Below, in pieces: positions 60,053-64,000 of a stretch of 64,000 bases of DNA. The notes under the pieces are model-generated. The model ran no database searches and was not told the DNA's origin. It saw only the letters and a list, made by a program, of their open reading frames with translations. The stretch is from Volutella citrinella (Eukaryota; Ascomycota; Sordariomycetes; Hypocreales; Nectriaceae), in the NCBI GenBank assembly GCA_034401135.1, contig JAWZSP010000008.1, positions 806,001-870,000 on the forward strand, given 5' to 3'. The number at the start of each line of letters is the position of its first letter. The first letter of the stretch is position 1. The position numbers were made by a program, and so were the translations under genes.

Positions 60053-61576
60053 CTAGCTCCGTTGAGACACATCAGACTTGAAACTCTTGAGCTCCATGTC
60101 TCTCCCCCGGACTAGACGTGCTTCGTCGCTGTCGCCGTAATTAATAGTAAAATCCTTCTTGTAGACAATTCGGTTGGGAGTCTCAGGCCCGTCAGGCATA
60201 CCGACATAGGAACCGCCTTGGCTTGGCCCTCCTCCTCCTGCTCGCTTGCCACTGGCGAGATCGGTGGCATATGTGGCGCTCGCTCCATTTGTAGAGCCAA
60301 GCACGTTGGGGAACATCTTGACAAGCAGCAGCCGCATAGCCGGCATGCAGGCGCAGATGACACCAACGTTAATCTCAACCATGGACCATGTTGAGATGCT
60401 GATAAAGTCCCAAGTCGGGTTCGTACTATTCGAGGCATACTTGCTGACCGAGTCGAAACGGAGGATGCTGACAACAGTAACGCTATCAAACAGTTAGCTG
60501 GCCATCCCTGATCAACCCGGGGGTTGCTTCTTACAATGTACCGACGAAGAACATCAGGCCAACTCCAATCTTCTTCTTCCAGTGAAGCTGCAATGACTTG
60601 AGCTGAGATAGAGGCAGCAGTAGCATCCATACATCGATGACGATGCTTATGATGGCATTCGACAGAGTGAGCGCATATGTATTCAAGCAACTTCCTTTAT
60701 GTTGCATGTCCCACATGACCCAGAAGTACGTTATAGGTTTGCATTGGAAAATGGCGGCAAAGACGTAAGCGAATCCGTACAAGGTGTTGATGATGATTGT
60801 CGCATATAGGAAGTAGCGAAAGATCTTGCCTGGGAAGATGCGCAGATAGAAGAACAGCAACGAGTGTTTGAGGAGCATCAGTTGACCAAAATATAGTGTC
60901 GCCAGAATGTGGAAGTACTTGAAGAAGTCGTTGATTTGTGAGGGCTTGAGCGTCCACAGGTCACGCCCGAGGCCATTGGGAACCAGGCCCTTCAAGTTGA
61001 GGCATGTACTGACGATGAGAGTCGCAAACGTTGCCACCGTAAACCAATCGTCGAGGCCTAGTCCTACGTGGAAGTAGACCTTGTAAATGACTCGCTGCAG
61101 GACGCAGATTCCGGCGACGATGACGAGGATAATGGTTGGGTTGGCGTATTCGGACTGGCGATTCCTAACCGGGCCCTGGCAATTCGTCACGCTGACGTTC
61201 TTGGTGGCTGCAACCCGTTAGCAACCAGAGCCGAGGCCGCCGGTATCAAAGTCCTACCGAGAGATTCTATAATGGTGCAGTTCTTTCCGACACAGGCGGT
61301 CATTTTCTCATTGAACGGTTTGTTGGTGCAGATACATGCAGTATCCGTTGGCGAACACTCCGACCCGGCGGAGAAGGTTTCAAGGAGGCACGCCAGCTGC
61401 GAGGTAAATTCAATCAGTTTCTGTCCATGGGCACCAAGTCATTATTCGAGGCATACCGCGCAATTGGGCATCTGAGGCGTAGCTGATGCTGCATCGGACT
61501 GGTCCGCGGACTGCGCCAAGCACAACGGCAATGCGCCGAGGCATGACAACAGGCCGAGTGTCGACAACGGCTTCAT
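60053..61576 (-). CDS. CFEM-domain Pth11-type seven-helix receptor, 453 aa
   Basis: Four exons on the minus strand: 61576-61457, 61396-61258, 61207-60535 and 60482-60053 (introns 60, 50 and 52 nt). Residues 1-21 are a signal peptide. The CFEM domain has all eight cysteines (39, 43, 54, 61, 63, 75, 80, 96) and the T57-D58 pair before C61; the aspartate is the axial haem ligand in haem-binding CFEM proteins. Seven membrane helices follow from about residue 112 to 400, with 'GLGLDDWF' after helix 1 and 'ISTWSMVEINVGVICACMPA' in the last, the marks of the fungal rhodopsin-like (Pth11) family. The tail of about 80 residues is cytosolic and Gly/Ser-rich. Pth11 of the rice blast fungus senses surfaces. 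The ligand here is unknown. Confidence 0.93.
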
Positions 61577-64000
61577 CTCGTCGGTGTTTTGGTTCCTAGC
61601 AGGAGCTCGAGCTCGCCAAAGCGAATATGGAAGAGAGCAACGCGGTTTTCGTAAAATCCAAGTTCTGCAGGAACACAAGGGCTAGATCTACTCGGGCGAT
61701 GTAGGTGCGGAAGCGACCTGCTAGACTGCGGCCAGGGTCCGGGCCATGGCCCAACATGGCGCGATTCCAAGAAGGATGGCCCCTCATCTTGCTGGACTGG
61801 CCTATCGGCTGTGGCCCGCACTGGCGGGATTGTGAAATAAACAGGGGGCCATGAGCGCTGGGGACTCTGGGAGCCGCTCGGTGGTGAACAGGGGAGGCCG
61901 TCCAAGGCCCATATCGCCGTCGACAGAGTCGCATCGACACTGGGGGAACCCATGTGGGCGCTGCCCAGTGTTCCCAGCCAGCTAACAAAACCAGACTAGC
62001 CGGCATATTATGTCCCTGGCCGATCCATATTGGCTGGACCCGGCACCCCGGGCAGGTTCCCTTGGCTCCCAATCCCAAGGCACCTTTGCCTGTGCGGCGC
62101 TGTGGGGTGCTGATTGGGGGGAGGGAGGGGGCTGACGGATGTAGAAGGACACGCTGCCCCTTCTCCTTGGCGAAGGATTCGTGCTGGGTTCTTGGAAAAC
62201 GCGGAACGTCGCACATCACGATGGCGCCATGAACGATCGCTCTATGAGGCCGATTGGCGCGTGGTACGGATATAGTCTGATGGATAGGCTGACAACTACC
62301 TATAGAGTATGGACGGTATATCTGATAGGAATCTCGCACTACAACGCTTCCGTCGTTGCGCATCCCGGCACAGCATTGAACATGCAAATGAGGCCAAGCA
62401 CCGGCTCTTAAACGATGAAAATGAGAGTGTGCCAGATGCGAGAGGGCCAGGGAGAGGGCCAGGGCTACAACGGAGACGAGGTCCGGGTCCCGCACGGATT
62501 GACTCCGGGATGTGTAGTCCGTACGGAGTAATTCCAGTACATACATGTCCTACAGACACTTGCCCTAATGTTGCCAGCGTCCAGTGCCACGGGCTGGGGA
62601 AGCGGGTGGCGCGCGGGCGGCCGAGGAGGGTGGGGCGGGCTTGGAGCGGAGCGATGATGGTGGGCTCTGGCAGCTCCTGGCATGGGCCGCCAGGCTTGCC
62701 ATGCTCAGCAAATGAAACTCGACGGCAAGACGGGCAGGATTGCATACTGGCTGCCGGTCGTCAGGGGCAATGCTCGGCTGGGATCGACAGCTAGTTGGAT
62801 GATTCCAGCCGACGAGATTCACTCTTTTCGCAGCTTCGCAGCGCATGGCGCCCGTTGCACATCGACGCTAGCATCTCTTGGGTGGATGTGATGGCGGAGA
62901 GGGAGCTGGATGCCTGCTATGTATTGGGAAGTGGCGCTGTCCGGTCTGGACTGGATAGGCAAAGATGGACATGCGCGCTGCTCTCTGTTGGCGTTTTTGA
63001 CACGGGCCGCAAGTCCTGGTGCTGGTTGACTGATTCATGTTGACTCAAGAGAACAATCCTTCCACCGGCGCCAAGGACGTGGTTGGAAACTTGGAACACC
63101 TACGCGAGGCGACGTGGTCCTGGCCTTGCGTGGGGACCAGCACCATCAACCCAACGTTTCATTGCCGTCGGACGGCTCTATATGCGACCGTGGCATCTAC
63201 TAGACCAGGCCGCCGTCGTGAAAAACCCACGAGGAAACATACTTAGCCACAAGAATAGCAATTCCCTTGGGCCTTCTCTCGCACGCACCACACGAAGGCA
63301 AGCCGGGTCCCATCGACTCCATCCCAACAGCCCACCGTCGAACCACCCCCTGGCTCCCCCTTCCCCTCTCTCGTGCGTCTTGGCCATCACACTCGGAAGA
63401 GGCAAGAGATCAGCGATGAGATCTTCGCATGCACGCCCTGTTCAGACTCCTGCCCAGCCGCCGAGACCATATTTCCACCTCGCCGCAAATTGTCGACTGC
63501 GTGCGGGATATCAATGTCCGTCTTGGTGCCTTTGGAGTGAATGCAGGGATCCCAACTCGGTGCCATTTCATAGAAGAAGGGTCGCATTGCATTAGACAGG
63601 CATATCCTATCCGCCCTTGTCTGCCACCTCGCATATCGCGCGCCCGACTACTGGGCACTTGGGACAGGACCGCTGCCCTCGCTCGTTCAATATCGGCCCG
63701 GGTCTCTGGTACTGACTAGGCGTTCGCGTAGAGCATGGGTTGTTCGCGGCCTGCATAGGCCTGCGTCGCAAAGGCCGTGGGCCTGTGTCTGGCCATTCTT
63801 ACAGCGCTCTCCACATTGGTCTGACAGAATGCCTACCATATTACAGCGCTGGCCCTTTTAGTGCCGTGAGTGGCTTGTTTTAGTCTGTGCGTCTCTTGCT
63901 ATGAACAAGCTTCTGTAATAATCTGTGGGCGGCGTCCAGCGTTGGCAGTAAGTCGCATCTTGACAACCTGCCAACGACCGGCTTGATCCATTTTTCTTTT
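61577..64000. other. Intergenic to window end
   Basis: About 2.4 kb upstream of the CFEM receptor. It is mostly GC-rich, with frames open on both strands that carry no domain or splice support. A gene beginning past the window edge could have its promoter here. Confidence 0.5.

Overview
The window looks like chromosomal DNA of a filamentous ascomycete (Pezizomycotina, most likely Sordariomycetes and perhaps Hypocreales; the class is inferred from gene content, not proven). It is fairly GC-rich and gene-sparse. Most genes are split by short GT...AG introns (about 40-200 nt), often with CTAAC-type branch points. It carries gene families typical of these fungi: a HET-domain protein, a CFEM/Pth11-type receptor, a DHA2 major facilitator and a small secreted cysteine-rich protein. 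No tRNA, rRNA, CRISPR array, intact transposon or secondary-metabolite cluster was found.

Layout. 1-2617 (+): 3' part of EMC1, cut by the window edge. 6417-6723 (+): 81-aa secreted six-cysteine protein behind a TATA box. 7912-10026 (+): single-exon HET protein. 10841-12732 (-): secreted or vacuolar metallophosphoesterase/5'-nucleotidase-like protein. 14527-14875 (+): weakly supported two-exon small gene. 17380-18759 (+): SLC35F-type transporter with a leader intron. 19356-20432 (+): ankyrin protein. 20930-21952 (+): three-exon protein of unknown function. 22889-24759 (+): five-exon DHA2 transporter. 25102-28208 (-): BTB plus F-box-like protein. 32262-36329 (-): Cid1-type non-canonical poly(A)/uridylyl transferase with long disordered tails. 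45909-46926 (+): AhpC/TSA-like thioredoxin-fold protein. 47788-48642 (+) and 48692-49612 (-): acyl-protein-thioesterase-like hydrolase and COMT-type O-methyltransferase, tail to tail with 49 bp between stop codons. 51480-53152 (-): six-exon disordered protein ending in Trp-Gly motifs. 60053-61576 (-): CFEM-domain seven-helix receptor.

The genes do not form one pathway. Housekeeping functions (membrane-protein insertion, RNA tailing, transport) are mixed with environment-facing ones (secreted Cys-rich protein, CFEM receptor, efflux pump, HET allorecognition-type protein). Large gene-empty blocks (36.3-45.9 kb and 53.2-60.0 kb) hold microsatellites and no gene I can support. I saw no convincing new multi-gene system. 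The best leads are gene-level: the secreted protein, the CFEM receptor, the BTB/F-box architecture, the WG-tailed disordered protein with its tiny intron and exon, and two introns where only the downstream acceptor gives the conserved protein. All splice models were assembled by eye from frame continuity, splice motifs and family conservation, without RNA data.
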